Below, one piece after another: positions 27,900-37,239 of a stretch of DNA of 64,000 bases. This DNA is from Streptomyces cathayae (GTDB taxonomy: Bacteria; Actinomycetota; Actinomycetes; Streptomycetales; Streptomycetaceae): positions 7,334,501-7,398,500 of the forward strand of contig NZ_CP121682.1 in assembly GCF_029760955.1 (NCBI RefSeq), written 5' to 3'. The notes below the pieces were generated by a model that saw only the letters and a list, made by a program, of their open reading frames with translations, had not been told where the DNA came from and did not search any database. Position 1 is the stretch's first letter. The number at the start of each line of letters is the position of its first letter. The position numbers and the translations under genes were made by a program.

Positions 27900-27925
27900 G
27901 TGGACCCGAAGCGCTTCGGGTCCAC
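27900..27925. promoter_or_regulatory. Perfect 26-bp palindrome upstream of the Pls-like operon
   Basis: The arm GTGGACCCGAAGC (27900-27912) is followed directly by its exact reverse complement. It sits 162 bp upstream of the Pls-like start, in the gap before the TetR/MMPL pair. With no spacer it is a poor RNA hairpin, so a protein-binding operator for the biosynthetic operon is more likely. No regulator gene within the operon is evident; the nearby TetR protein has its own, different palindrome. Confidence 0.55.
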
Positions 27926-28106
27926 GCTCGTCGGCCGTGCGTGAGTGCTCTGGTGAGGGATGCGCGAACCGGTCGCCGGACGCGGCGAGAGGTCCCGTGG
28001 CGCCGTCCGTCACGAGGGCCGGCGCTTCCCCGCGCGAGCCGGCGAAGTCCGCGTGTGCCCTCTCCGGGACCCGGACGGGAGGGGTGACGCAGGCCACAGT
28101 GGCGTG

Positions 28107-28140
28107 CTGTCCGATCGGTCAGTCCTGACCGATCGGACAG
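28107..28140. promoter_or_regulatory. Perfect 34-bp operator for the TetR/MMPL operon
   Basis: The arm CTGTCCGATCGGTCAG (28107-28122) and its exact inverse (28125-28140) flank two bases, TC. It ends 13 bp before the TetR-family ATG at 28154, so a bound repressor would block transcription start or elongation. Each arm also contains the inner palindrome CCGATCGG. The size suits two TetR dimers or one dimer with extended contacts. Autoregulation is the obvious reading. Confidence 0.8.
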
Positions 28141-28153
28141 TTATGGTGGGGGA

Positions 28154-28702
28154 ATGGCCCGCTCAGCCTCCGCCATGCGCGGGCAGATCCTGAAGTCGGC
28201 ACTGCGACTGTTCGCCGTGCACGGCTTCCGAGGCACCTCATTGCAGGACATCGCCTCGGACGTGGGCTGCTCGAAGGCATCACTGCTCTACCACTTCGCC
28301 GGCAAGGAGAAGATCCTCACCGAGCTGCTGACCCCGACCCAGGACGCCCTCGCCGCGCTGCTCGACCGCGTGGCCGGACTGGAGGGCGGTCGGCTGGTGG
28401 AGGAGACCGTCGTCGGATACGTCGACCTGACGCTGCGGTTCCGCTGCGAGATCAGGCTTCTCTTCGAGGACATCACCGAGATGTCCTGCCACCAGGACCT
28501 CGACGTCATGGAGTTGGCGGACGGCCTGCTGGACGCGCTGGCCGGCCGCTCGCAGCGGACGCTGGCCCGGGTGGCGGCGTGGATGGTACTGGGCGCCGTC
28601 TTCGTCACCGGTGCCGCCGACGACGAGGTGGCGCCGGACGAGGTGCTGCGCGCCGAGATGATCCGCAGCGCGCTGCGGACGCTTGACCACACTCCCAGTT
28701 GA
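28154..28702 (+). CDS. TetR-family regulator of the MMPL exporter
   Basis: This 182-residue protein has the TetR helix-turn-helix near residues 10-55 (GQILKSALRLFAVHGFRGTS; IASDVGCSKASLLYHFAGKE). The C-terminal domain is shorter than average, with Cys and Met residues in LTLRFRCEIRLLFEDITEMS, and has no namable ligand. The ATG at 28154 sits 7 bp after a GGTGGGGG purine stretch and 13 bp after a perfect palindrome. The MMPL gene follows 25 bp after its stop. Local control of drug or metabolite export is the natural role. It may also respond to the product of the adjacent NRPS operon, which is transcribed away from it. Confidence 0.92.
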   Translation: MARSASAMRGQILKSALRLFAVHGFRGTSLQDIASDVGCSKASLLYHFAGKEKILTELLTPTQDALAALLDRVAGLEGGRLVEETVVGYVDLTLRFRCEIRLLFEDITEMSCHQDLDVMELADGLLDALAGRSQRTLARVAAWMVLGAVFVTGAADDEVAPDEVLRAEMIRSALRTLDHTPS

Positions 28703-28727
28703 CCCCTCACGGAAAGACCCCTCCTCC

Positions 28728-30908
28728 ATGGCGACCTTGCTGTACCGGCTCGGGCGGTTCTCCTTCCGCAGAAGAGGCCGAATAGCCGCGGTCTGGCTGC
28801 TCCTGCTGACTCTGCTGGGTATCGGAGCCGCCACCCTGATGGGCCCGACCAGCGACAAGTTCTCCATGCCGGGCACCGAGTCCCAGCGGGCGCTGGACGA
28901 TCTCGACCGGCAGTTCCCCCAGGCCGGCGGAGCCACCGGCACCATCGTCCTCGCCGCGCCCGAGGGTGCGAAGCTGGACCCCGCCGCGGTGGCACCCGTG
29001 GTGGAGGAAGCCTCCGGGATCGACGGCGTCACCGCCGCCATGGACCCGTTCCAGACCGGCGCCGTCTCCCAGGACGGCCGGTACGCCCTGATCCAGGTGC
29101 AGTTCGACAAGGTCGTCGACGAGGTCACCGACGAGCAGAAGTCGGCCTACGAGGCCGTCGGCGCCGAGGCCGGGGACCTGCGGGTCGAGCACGGCGGCGA
29201 GGTCATGGGCGGTGAGGTGGAGGTCGGCTCCACCGAGGCGCTCGGAGTGCTGGTCGCCGCGGCGGTCCTGGTCGTCACCTTCGGCTCGCTGGTCGCAGCC
29301 GGCATGACCCTGCTGAACGCGCTGATCGGCGTCGCGGTCGGCATGGCCGGCCTCTTCTCCCTGACCAGTGTCATCGAACTGACCTCCACCGCCCCCATCC
29401 TGGCGCTGATGCTGGGTCTGGCCGTCGGCATCGACTACTCGCTCTTCATCACCTCCCGCTACCGCCAGTACCTCGGCGAGGGCCTCGAACCCGAGGAGGC
29501 CGCCGGCCGTGCGACCGGCACCGCCGGCTCCGCCGTCGTCTTCGCCGGCGCCACCGTCGTCATCGCCCTGGCGGGCCTCTCCGTCGTCGGCATCCCCTTC
29601 CTGAGCGTGATGGGCCTGGCCGCGGCGGGCACCGTCGCCGTCGCCGTCCTGGTCGCCCTCACCCTGCTGCCGGCCTTCCTCTCCTTCGCCGGCCGGAAGA
29701 TCCTGCCGCGCAAGCAGCGCCGGGCGGCCGGGAAGGGCGCCGAGGAGCCCGCCGGGAAGGGCGCCGTCACCGAGGGCTTCGGCTTCACCTGGGGCCGCCT
29801 CGTCACCAAGCTGCGCGTCCCGCTCCTGGTCGTCGGGGTCCTCGGGCTGGGCGCGCTCACCCTTCCGGCCCAGGACATGCGCATGGCCCTGCCGGACGCG
29901 GGCACCGCCGCCGAGGGCTCCCCCGCGCGCGAGGCGTACGACCTGACGTCCGAGGGCTTCGGCGAGGGCTTCAACGGCCGTCTCATCGCCGTCGTCAACG
30001 GTGAGGACGCGCAGTCCACCGCGGCGGCCGCGGAGCAGGCCACCGCCCTCATCCAGGACACCGACGGCGTCCTGGCCGTGGCCCCGCCGCAGCTGAACGA
30101 ACAGGGCACCACCGCCCTGCTGGCCGTCATCCCCGAGGCAGGCCCGACGGCCGCCGCCACCGAGGACGCCGTCCACGACATCCGCGACCGGGTCGCGGAC
30201 ATCGAGGGGGCCGACATCGCCCTCACCGGCGCGACCGCCCTGGGCATCGACGTCTCGGAGAAGCTCGCCGACGCCCTGCCGGTGTATCTCCTCCTGGTGG
30301 TGGGCCTGTCCATCCTGCTGCTCATGCTGGTCTTCCGGTCGGTCCTGGTACCGCTCAAGGCGGCCCTGGGCTTTCTGCTCACCGTGGGCGCGACCTTCGG
30401 CATCACCGTCGCCATCTTCCAGGAGGGCCACCTCGCGAGCCTGGTGGGCGTCGACACCCCCGGCCCGCTGGTGAGCTTCCTGCCGATCCTCCTCATCGGC
30501 ATCCTGTTCGGCCTCGCCATGGACTACGAGGTCTTCCTCGTCTCCCGTATGCGCGAGGACTTCGTCCACGGCGCCGACCCGCAGGCGGCCATGGTCAGCG
30601 GCATGGGCCACAACGCCCGTGTCGTCACGGCCGCCGCGCTCATCATGACGTCCGTGTTCGGAGGCTTCGTCCTGATGGACGACCCGATCATCAAATCCAT
30701 CGGCTTCGCCCTCGCCGTCGGCGTGATCATCGACGCCTTCGTCGTCCGCATGGCGCTGGTCCCCGCGGTGATGTCACTGCTCGGCCGTGCCGCGTGGTGG
30801 CTGCCCAAGGCCGTCGACAAGGCCCTGCCCGACCTCGACATCGAGGGCGAGAAACTGAACCGGCTGCCGTCCCCGCAGACGCGCGACGAGACCCCCGTCT
30901 CGGTCTGA
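28728..30908 (+). CDS. MMPL-family RND transporter
   Basis: This 726-residue membrane protein has the two-fold MMPL layout: a first membrane helix (RIAAVWLLLLTLLGIGAATL), an extracytoplasmic loop, a bundle of five or six helices with GLAVGIDYSLFITSRYR, a charged cytoplasmic stretch (RKILPRKQRRAAGKGAEEPA), and a repeat of the plan with GLAMDYEVFLVSRMRE. Such proton-driven pumps in actinomycetes export lipids, siderophores or antibiotics. The ATG at 28728 starts the family-typical MATLLYRLGRFSFRRR. It is co-transcribed with the TetR gene and closed by a hairpin at 30940-30974. It could export the Dap product made next door, but the divergent orientation and separate operator leave that open. 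Confidence 0.93.
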   Translation: MATLLYRLGRFSFRRRGRIAAVWLLLLTLLGIGAATLMGPTSDKFSMPGTESQRALDDLDRQFPQAGGATGTIVLAAPEGAKLDPAAVAPVVEEASGIDGVTAAMDPFQTGAVSQDGRYALIQVQFDKVVDEVTDEQKSAYEAVGAEAGDLRVEHGGEVMGGEVEVGSTEALGVLVAAAVLVVTFGSLVAAGMTLLNALIGVAVGMAGLFSLTSVIELTSTAPILALMLGLAVGIDYSLFITSRYRQYLGEGLEPEEAAGRATGTAGSAVVFAGATVVIALAGLSVVGIPFLSVMGLAAAGTVAVAVLVALTLLPAFLSFAGRKILPRKQRRAAGKGAEEPAGKGAVTEGFGFTWGRLVTKLRVPLLVVGVLGLGALTLPAQDMRMALPDAGTAAEGSPAREAYDLTSEGFGEGFNGRLIAVVNGEDAQSTAAAAEQATALIQDTDGVLAVAPPQLNEQGTTALLAVIPEAGPTAAATEDAVHDIRDRVADIEGADIALTGATALGIDVSEKLADALPVYLLLVVGLSILLLMLVFRSVLVPLKAALGFLLTVGATFGITVAIFQEGHLASLVGVDTPGPLVSFLPILLIGILFGLAMDYEVFLVSRMREDFVHGADPQAAMVSGMGHNARVVTAAALIMTSVFGGFVLMDDPIIKSIGFALAVGVIIDAFVVRMALVPAVMSLLGRAAWWLPKAVDKALPDLDIEGEKLNRLPSPQTRDETPVSV

Positions 30909-30939
30909 CCCGCGCACCGGCCGGACCGGACCACACCCC

Positions 30940-30974
30940 GGAGGACGGGACCCGCGACAACGGTCCCGTCCTCC
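30940..30974. terminator. Hairpin terminator after the MMPL gene
   Basis: GGAGGACGGGACC (30940-30952) pairs perfectly with 30962-30974 around a 9-base loop, 32 bp after the MMPL stop. It ends the tetR-MMPL transcript. Confidence 0.8.
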
Positions 30975-31293
30975 CTCCGTTCCTTCCCGCTTCCCTCACC
31001 CTTTCCGACTCCCCCCGGGGGGAGTCACGCGGACCGTCGTTCTTCGAACCGCGCGGTGTCCCGGGTGTCCCGCTGCCCCCGGTGCGCCGGAGGCTCACCG
31101 CGGAGCCCTGAACGGCTTGTTCTTCGCACACCCGCGTCCGGGGTTGAGGGGTTACCGGCAGACAGGGACGGGCCGGCGGTGGGGACGCCACCGGCCACGC
31201 CAGGCACCTGGTCGGCGGAACACCCGCACCCCGTTGTCAGAGGCCTGCCCTACAGTTCCCGTCACTTGATCAGTGTGGATGCGGGAGGCACGC
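30975..31293. other. Intergenic stretch before the MoxR/vWA operon
   Basis: About 320 bp with no credible gene. It should contain the promoter of the five-gene operon that starts at 31294, but no clear -10/-35 pair is visible. The only structured element, CCCCCCGGGGGG near 31011-31022, is a short GC palindrome of uncertain meaning. Confidence 0.45.
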
Positions 31294-32148
31294 ATGGGGT
31301 GGGTGTCGGCCGGCGACTACGAAGTCGCCCTCGACGACGGCAAGGTGGTGTGCCGCAACGCGACGGGACGACGGCTGAAGTCCGTACCGTCCAAGATCGC
31401 CGACGATCCGGCGGTGGTGGGGCTGCGCCAGCTCGTCGAATGGCTGGAACGGCACGAACGACAGTGCCTCGCCGACGTCGAGCGGTGGATGGTGCGCTCC
31501 CTGCCGGTGCCGTTCGCGGTCCTGGCGCGGGTCTGGCCGGACCCGGCCTGGCAGGCCGCCCTGCGCGACCTGGTGGTCACGGGCACGGACGGCGTGGTGG
31601 CCGGGTTCCTGCGGGACGCCGACCCCGAGCGGGGCCTCGGCCTCGTCGACCTCGATGGCGACACCGTCCGGATCACTCCCGGTCTGCTCTGCCTGCCGCA
31701 CCCGGTGCTGCTCGACGAGCTCGAGGACCTGCGCGAGTTCGCCGTCGAGATCGGCATCGAACAGCGCGCCCAGCAGCTCTTCCGCGAAGTGTGGCACCGG
31801 CCCGCGGCCCTCGACGCCGAAGCCGGCTCCGTCGAGGACCACGCGGGCGGCGCCTTCAAGGAACTGAGGTTCCTGCACGGCCGCGCGTCCCAGCTGGGAT
31901 ACCGCGTGCGCGGCGGCCACGCCGTGTGCTCCGTACTCGAGGACGGCCGCGGTGTCGAGGCCCGGGTATGGGTCGGCGACTACGACGGCTACTCCGAGAC
32001 GGAGACCGGCCCGCTCGTCTTCACCGACCCGGCCGGCCGGGCCCTGAAACTCGGTCAGGTCGGTCCGGTGGCCTGGTCGGAGGGCATGCGTATGGCAGCC
32101 GCACTGTACGCCGGACGCGACATCGAGGACGAGGAGCGTGCGGCATGA
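31294..32148 (+). CDS. DUF4132-domain protein, small form
   Basis: This 284-residue protein has the DUF4132 core: EIGIEQRAQQLFREVWHRP followed by FKELRFLHGRASQLGYRVRG, which corresponds to the FKQ-(L/V)FR-xVY and (R/H)xxxAxxLxxRGW pattern of that family. In Enterobacteria the large DUF4132 protein (YehI) neighbours the YehL MoxR ATPase, as here. The ATG at 31294 has GGGAGG seven bases upstream and is preferred over an ATG at 31279 and a GTG at 31273. It overlaps the next gene by ATGA. The function of DUF4132 is unknown. At 284 residues it is far shorter than the 1200-residue YehI type, so it carries little more than the conserved domain. Confidence 0.8.
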   Translation: MGWVSAGDYEVALDDGKVVCRNATGRRLKSVPSKIADDPAVVGLRQLVEWLERHERQCLADVERWMVRSLPVPFAVLARVWPDPAWQAALRDLVVTGTDGVVAGFLRDADPERGLGLVDLDGDTVRITPGLLCLPHPVLLDELEDLREFAVEIGIEQRAQQLFREVWHRPAALDAEAGSVEDHAGGAFKELRFLHGRASQLGYRVRGGHAVCSVLEDGRGVEARVWVGDYDGYSETETGPLVFTDPAGRALKLGQVGPVAWSEGMRMAAALYAGRDIEDEERAA

Positions 32149-35100
32149 CGACCCACGAACACGACGGATTCACCTTCGACGAGACCACCTCGGCCGCGCT
32201 GCTCGACGCCGGCGCCGTACTGCCCCCGGCCGCCACGGACCGCGAGGACGCCGACGTCCTCACCGCCCGCACGTACACCCACACCGCGCTGGACGGGCGC
32301 AAGGTCGTACGACTGGTACCGGGCACGCTCGGTGAAGCCGAGGATCTCGCCCTGGACTTCCTCGGTCTCGCCCGGGAGCCGGAAACCCCCGAGGTCGGCC
32401 AGGTGCGCCGGGAAACCCTCGGCTTCCCCGCCTGGGCGCTCGTCAACGACCCGGCGAACGGACACCACGCCCTGGCACTGGTCAGGGACGTCGAGCGGCT
32501 CGCCCGGCAGGCCAAGTCCCGCCCCGGCACCGCCAAAGACGGCTTCGAGGCGCTCGGCGGGCAGCTCGGCCGGGCCGTGCCGCACTTCCTGCCCACCTTC
32601 TACGAGCAGGCCGCCCGCGTCTTCCTGCAGCACGAGAACACCACCTACGCGGCGGCCTTCTTCGGCAAGGCCCGCGAGGCGGAGCGGGTGCACGCGCTGA
32701 CCGTGGACGAGGAGCGGCAGCGGTCCGTTTTCCTGGAGTTCGCCTTCGCCGGGGCATTGACCGTCAAGGCGCTCAAGGAGCATGTGAAGGCGCTCGCGGC
32801 CCGGCTCGCCCCGGCCGAGGCGTGGGCGCAGTTCCGGCAGCTGACCGTGGAGCGCTGCGCCGCCGGCATGCCGCCGTACGCGTCGCTGCCCCAGGACGCG
32901 CGCACCCTGATCAAGGCGGCGGGGCTGGACCGGGTCACCGAGGAATGCGCCCTGGTCGCGGACCTGCTCGCGTCGCCCGCGGCCGTGCGGGCGCCCGCCT
33001 CCTTCTGGAACACCTACCGGCCGACGCTCGTCGTCCTCGCCGAGCGGCAACCCGACGTACGGGCCCGGCTGCTGGAGATCATGCCGGCCGGACTGGGCCG
33101 CTCCACGAAGGACGACGAGTTCTGGCTGGCGCTGCTCGCGGAGACCGGCGCCGACCGGCTGCTGGCGGGCGAGAGCGCGGACGGGACCGACGCGGCGGAC
33201 TGGCTCAGTCGCTGGGCACTGCACCGCAAGCACGGCGGCACGGTCAGCGACCGCTCACCGGCCACCCTCGCGCTCGTGGAGCGCATGGCCCCGTCCCTGC
33301 GCGCACACGGCCGCGCCGTGGACCTCTTCACGGGCCGCTGGCACGCCGGCGCCGATCTCGACCTGCTGGACCTGTGCGTGGCCGAGAACGTACCGCTGAC
33401 CCGGCCCGGGTCCGGCACGGACGTCCACCTCTCCCTCGGCCGGTGGATGGAGGACACCGGAGCCGGGCGACGTGACCTGATGGCCGTCGCGGCGGACCCG
33501 CGCGGCCGGCGCATGCTGTACGACGCCGTCGGCAACCTGCAGCGTCAGCGGACCGGCACCGGGCTGCTGGAGCAGATCGCCGGCCATCCCGTCCTCGCCG
33601 ACGTGCTCCGCGAGTGGCTGGAGGACGCCGCCGACGAACTGGACGGCGCCACCGGTCCGGCGGGCGCCCGCGCCGCGCTCGAACGGCTGCGTCCCTTCCG
33701 CACGGTCGCCGCCCGGATCAGCCGGCAGGCCGTCGCCAAGGCCGCCGCGTTCGACATCGCACCGCTGCTCGGCAACACCCTGCGCGCCGGCATCCCGGAC
33801 GAACTGGGCTGGCCGGCCCTCGAGGAGGCGGTGCGCCGACTCGAGGCCGGGACCCGGCGCGGTCATGACGACACCCTCGCTGTCCAAGAGTGCTGGCCGG
33901 CCCTGATCCTCTCCCGCCGGCACAAGGCGATCGTGGTGGGCCCCCAGGACATCCTGCTGGAACACGACCTGCGGCTGCCGGCCGAACCGGACCGCTGGCA
34001 GCGGCCCTCGTTCCGCTACACGGACGGCGAACTGCTGGTGATGTGGCGGCAAGGCGCCAAGAGCCACGGCTACTGGTCGGCCCGCCCGACCGAGGTGTTC
34101 CCGCTCGGCGGCGAGCAGCTCCCGTCCTGGTACAGCAGCGGCGACGCGGGCGAGACCTCGATCCCGATCCCGGACGGCGGCCGCGCCACCGGCGGGCGCG
34201 CCCTGCACGCCGGCGACACGGTCCTGCCGCCCGGCCGCCCCGTCATCGGGGACGGCACCTCCTACTGGCGCCAGGGACGGCAGGGCGTGCGGCAGGTGTG
34301 GCTCGAGTACGACCCGGCCACCGGCACCCACGGTCGTGCCTCGCTGCCCGCGTTCCTGCGCTCCGGCATCCAGGACGGCGCCACCCTGCTCCAGCAGCAC
34401 TGCACCGTGCTGCCCCTGCAGCCCGGTCTGGAGCACAGCCCGTTCGGCACCGACGGCACGGTCCTCGGCCGCTGGGTGCGCACCGAGGGCGAGGGCGACG
34501 AGACCCGCACCACCGTCGGCACACCGGACGGCCGAACCGCCACCCTGTCGGCGGACAACCGGATACCGGGCATACCGCTCGGCGTACTGCGGCTGCCCGG
34601 CGGCGTCGAGCCCCTCGTCGTCGCCCAGCACCGCCAGGTCACGCTGTACACCACGGACGACACCACCGGTGTGCGGGAACTGGGCCGGCTGACACCGCTG
34701 CAGCGCGGCGGCGAGTTCGCGGCCGGTACACCACTCGTTCCGCCGGTCGACTTCTGGCACGCGCTGCGCCCGCGCGACGAGAGCGCTTCGGCGATCCTGC
34801 GGACCCTGAGCGACGAGAAGGCGGAGGAGCTGCTGCGCGCCGGGGCCCGTGTCCTGGCGGAGCGGCAGGCCGAGGTGGCGGCGGCCGAGCGGGCGAACGC
34901 GGCCTCCGGGAACGGGGGCGGGGGCGGCCAGGCGGCCACCACCGGCAACCCCGCCGTCCCGAGCGCCCAGGAGGTCCTGCGCAAGGCCGTCTCCCGCGCC
35001 CTGCCCGACCTCACCGAGCCCCGGGTGCTCACCGGCGTCACCTCCCTGGTGCACGCGGTGCTGCGACTCGCCGAGTCCGTCGCCGCGTTCGTCGAGCCTC

Positions 35101-37199
35101 CGGCGGAGCGGCCCAGGGCCCGGTCCCAGTGGGTTCTGGGCATGTTCGCCGACTACCGTCCCGAGGACGGCGACGACCAGACGCTGCGCGAGGCGACCGC
35201 CGGCCTCGCCGGGCAGTACGGCTGGTGGGGTGGCGGACAGCGGTGGAGCGTGCTGCGCCAGATCCGCGCCGTCAACCACGTCCTGACCGGGAAGCCCGCC
35301 GACGGCAAGGCCCTGCCCGGCAACGCCCGCCTCACCGGCCCCGACGACGGATGGCGCAGCGACGAGCGCACCGTCCCCGCCGGAGGCCCCGCCTGGCCTT
35401 CCCTGCTCGACGCGCTGCGCCCGCTCGCCTACCGCGCCGCCGCCCCCACCCTGACAGAGGCACACCGCAGAGCACTGCTGCTGCTCTTCGAGGCGATCAC
35501 GGAGGGCCCGCTGGCCGCACCCGGAGCCGCGCTGCGCGAGGTCGTGCTGAGCGAGCCGCGCGGCAAGCAGGACCGCGCCGGTCAGGTGCTGCGCCGCGAC
35601 GGCCGCACCGTCGTCGTCCTCGGCTGTCAGAGCGTCGACCACCGCCACGACCGCGTGAACTGGCTGGCCCTGGACCACGATCCGGCGGGCACGTTCGGCG
35701 CCGTGGCCCACTTCACCTCGGCCCGGGAGGCGGCACACCCGCCGGTGTTCCCGGCCGACACGCTGGCGGCGGTGACGGGGCTGATCCGGGACAAGGGCCC
35801 CGCACCCTGGCAGCCGGAGGCACCCGCCGCGCTGGCCGCCGCCACGCGGGGCGGCCTGGGGCCGGTGCAGGCCGCCCTGCTGCTCGCGGGGAAGCCGACG
35901 CAGCTCACCGACGAGGTGAGCGCCGCGACAGCCCTGAAGCCACGGCAGAAGCAGCTCGGCGACGCGCTGCTGAGCTCGCTGGAGCCCGGCGACCGGGCGG
36001 CCCTGGTCGGCGCCCTGCTGCCGGCGAACCCCGGTGACCTGTGGACGACCGGACCGGACACGGGCGCGGCGGGCCGGGTGTGGGCCGAGCGCCTCGACGG
36101 CGTCGTCCGTCTCCCCGAGGACCTCGTCGGCGACATCGCCCTGCCGGGAGTGCCGACCGGATCCGTCGAGGAGATGCTCAACCCGCGCCGCACCCCCTGG
36201 CTCAGCCGCACCACGGTGCAGCGGCTCGACAAGGACGGCAACCTCGTACCGGAGGACCCCGCGGCGCTGCCCGGACGGTACGACCTGGCACGCGCCGTGT
36301 CCTCCCTGGCCGGGCTCGCCTACTCGCTGCCGTACGGGCACCCGCTGCGCGCCACGCTGCCGGAAGGACTGGCCGCGCTGCGCCGCCGCCTCGCGGACCC
36401 CGGGCTGCTGCTCGACCTCGGCCTGGAATGGACCGAGAAGGGCTCGTCGACCGCCGTCGAACTGCGCAAGGCGTACGGACTGCCCGCCACCGGCGGCGCC
36501 GGCGCAGACGGCCTGACACCCGTCGGCGAGGCGCTGGTACTGCGTCCCTGGCACGGCGACCAGGAAACCGTCCTGGTCCGCTCCGCCGCCCTCGTCCGCG
36601 CGGACGACCCCGTGTTCGGTCTCGTCGAGGGACTCGTCGGAACCGCGCGCGGCGACGGAATGCGGGCACTGCGGGCGGTCCTGGACGACGAACTCGCCCG
36701 CGCCGTCGCGGCCGGAACGGACCCGGCGGACCCCACCGGGTACGCCCATGCCCCGTCCGTCAGCGTGCCCGAACTGGTCACGGAGGTCGCCGAGGCCAAC
36801 GGCCTGGGCGAGGACGCGGCGGGGCTCTACCTCCAGCTGCTCGCCCTGCCCGACCCGACGGACCGCAACTGCGTCCGCCGGACCGGCTGGAAGCCCGCCC
36901 GCATGAAGAAGGCACGCGCCGAACTGGCGGCGGCCACCGGGCTGGTCGTCGAGGCGAAGCGGTCCCGGGCCGGCCGCACCCTCTTCCTGCCCTGCGGCTG
37001 GCTGGACCTGAAGTCCCCCGCCCTGCCGGTGGAGATCTGGAAGCAGGACCTCTACCCGGTGCGCGGCAACGCCCCCGCGGTGCCGCTGCTGCCGGTACCC
37101 GAACTGTTCCGGCGCGCATGGGACCGCGTCCGCGCCAACGACGCGCCCGCCTACGAGGAACTCACCACCCGCGCCACCCGCAAGGGCCGCCGCCGATGA
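32145..37199 (+). CDS. Very large (1684-residue) protein of a MoxR/vWA operon, function unknown
   Basis: I recognise no catalytic domain. The N-terminal 650 residues look alpha-helical with Leu/Ala-rich repeats (about 100-450 resembling ARM/TPR-like packing). The middle (about 650-900) is richer in beta-strands, with WRQGAKSHGYWSARP and TVGTPDGRTATLSADNRIPG. A Gly-rich hinge (NAASGNGGGGGQAATTG, about residue 920) separates a helical C-terminal half. The last 100 residues are conserved-looking (NCVRRTGWKPARMKKARAEL; FLPCGWLDLKSPALPVEIWK). The end is basic (RATRKGRRR). It overlaps the DUF4132 gene by 4 bases and precedes the MoxR gene by 40 bp. It is probably the client or scaffold of the MoxR-vWA machine; this is inference from position only. 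Confidence 0.85.
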   Translation: MTTHEHDGFTFDETTSAALLDAGAVLPPAATDREDADVLTARTYTHTALDGRKVVRLVPGTLGEAEDLALDFLGLAREPETPEVGQVRRETLGFPAWALVNDPANGHHALALVRDVERLARQAKSRPGTAKDGFEALGGQLGRAVPHFLPTFYEQAARVFLQHENTTYAAAFFGKAREAERVHALTVDEERQRSVFLEFAFAGALTVKALKEHVKALAARLAPAEAWAQFRQLTVERCAAGMPPYASLPQDARTLIKAAGLDRVTEECALVADLLASPAAVRAPASFWNTYRPTLVVLAERQPDVRARLLEIMPAGLGRSTKDDEFWLALLAETGADRLLAGESADGTDAADWLSRWALHRKHGGTVSDRSPATLALVERMAPSLRAHGRAVDLFTGRWHAGADLDLLDLCVAENVPLTRPGSGTDVHLSLGRWMEDTGAGRRDLMAVAADPRGRRMLYDAVGNLQRQRTGTGLLEQIAGHPVLADVLREWLEDAADELDGATGPAGARAALERLRPFRTVAARISRQAVAKAAAFDIAPLLGNTLRAGIPDELGWPALEEAVRRLEAGTRRGHDDTLAVQECWPALILSRRHKAIVVGPQDILLEHDLRLPAEPDRWQRPSFRYTDGELLVMWRQGAKSHGYWSARPTEVFPLGGEQLPSWYSSGDAGETSIPIPDGGRATGGRALHAGDTVLPPGRPVIGDGTSYWRQGRQGVRQVWLEYDPATGTHGRASLPAFLRSGIQDGATLLQQHCTVLPLQPGLEHSPFGTDGTVLGRWVRTEGEGDETRTTVGTPDGRTATLSADNRIPGIPLGVLRLPGGVEPLVVAQHRQVTLYTTDDTTGVRELGRLTPLQRGGEFAAGTPLVPPVDFWHALRPRDESASAILRTLSDEKAEELLRAGARVLAERQAEVAAAERANAASGNGGGGGQAATTGNPAVPSAQEVLRKAVSRALPDLTEPRVLTGVTSLVHAVLRLAESVAAFVEPPAERPRARSQWVLGMFADYRPEDGDDQTLREATAGLAGQYGWWGGGQRWSVLRQIRAVNHVLTGKPADGKALPGNARLTGPDDGWRSDERTVPAGGPAWPSLLDALRPLAYRAAAPTLTEAHRRALLLLFEAITEGPLAAPGAALREVVLSEPRGKQDRAGQVLRRDGRTVVVLGCQSVDHRHDRVNWLALDHDPAGTFGAVAHFTSAREAAHPPVFPADTLAAVTGLIRDKGPAPWQPEAPAALAAATRGGLGPVQAALLLAGKPTQLTDEVSAATALKPRQKQLGDALLSSLEPGDRAALVGALLPANPGDLWTTGPDTGAAGRVWAERLDGVVRLPEDLVGDIALPGVPTGSVEEMLNPRRTPWLSRTTVQRLDKDGNLVPEDPAALPGRYDLARAVSSLAGLAYSLPYGHPLRATLPEGLAALRRRLADPGLLLDLGLEWTEKGSSTAVELRKAYGLPATGGAGADGLTPVGEALVLRPWHGDQETVLVRSAALVRADDPVFGLVEGLVGTARGDGMRALRAVLDDELARAVAAGTDPADPTGYAHAPSVSVPELVTEVAEANGLGEDAAGLYLQLLALPDPTDRNCVRRTGWKPARMKKARAELAAATGLVVEAKRSRAGRTLFLPCGWLDLKSPALPVEIWKQDLYPVRGNAPAVPLLPVPELFRRAWDRVRANDAPAYEELTTRATRKGRRR

Positions 37200-37239
37200 C
37201 CACGAGCCTTGCGGGGCCCGCAGAAAGCAGGGTCCACCC

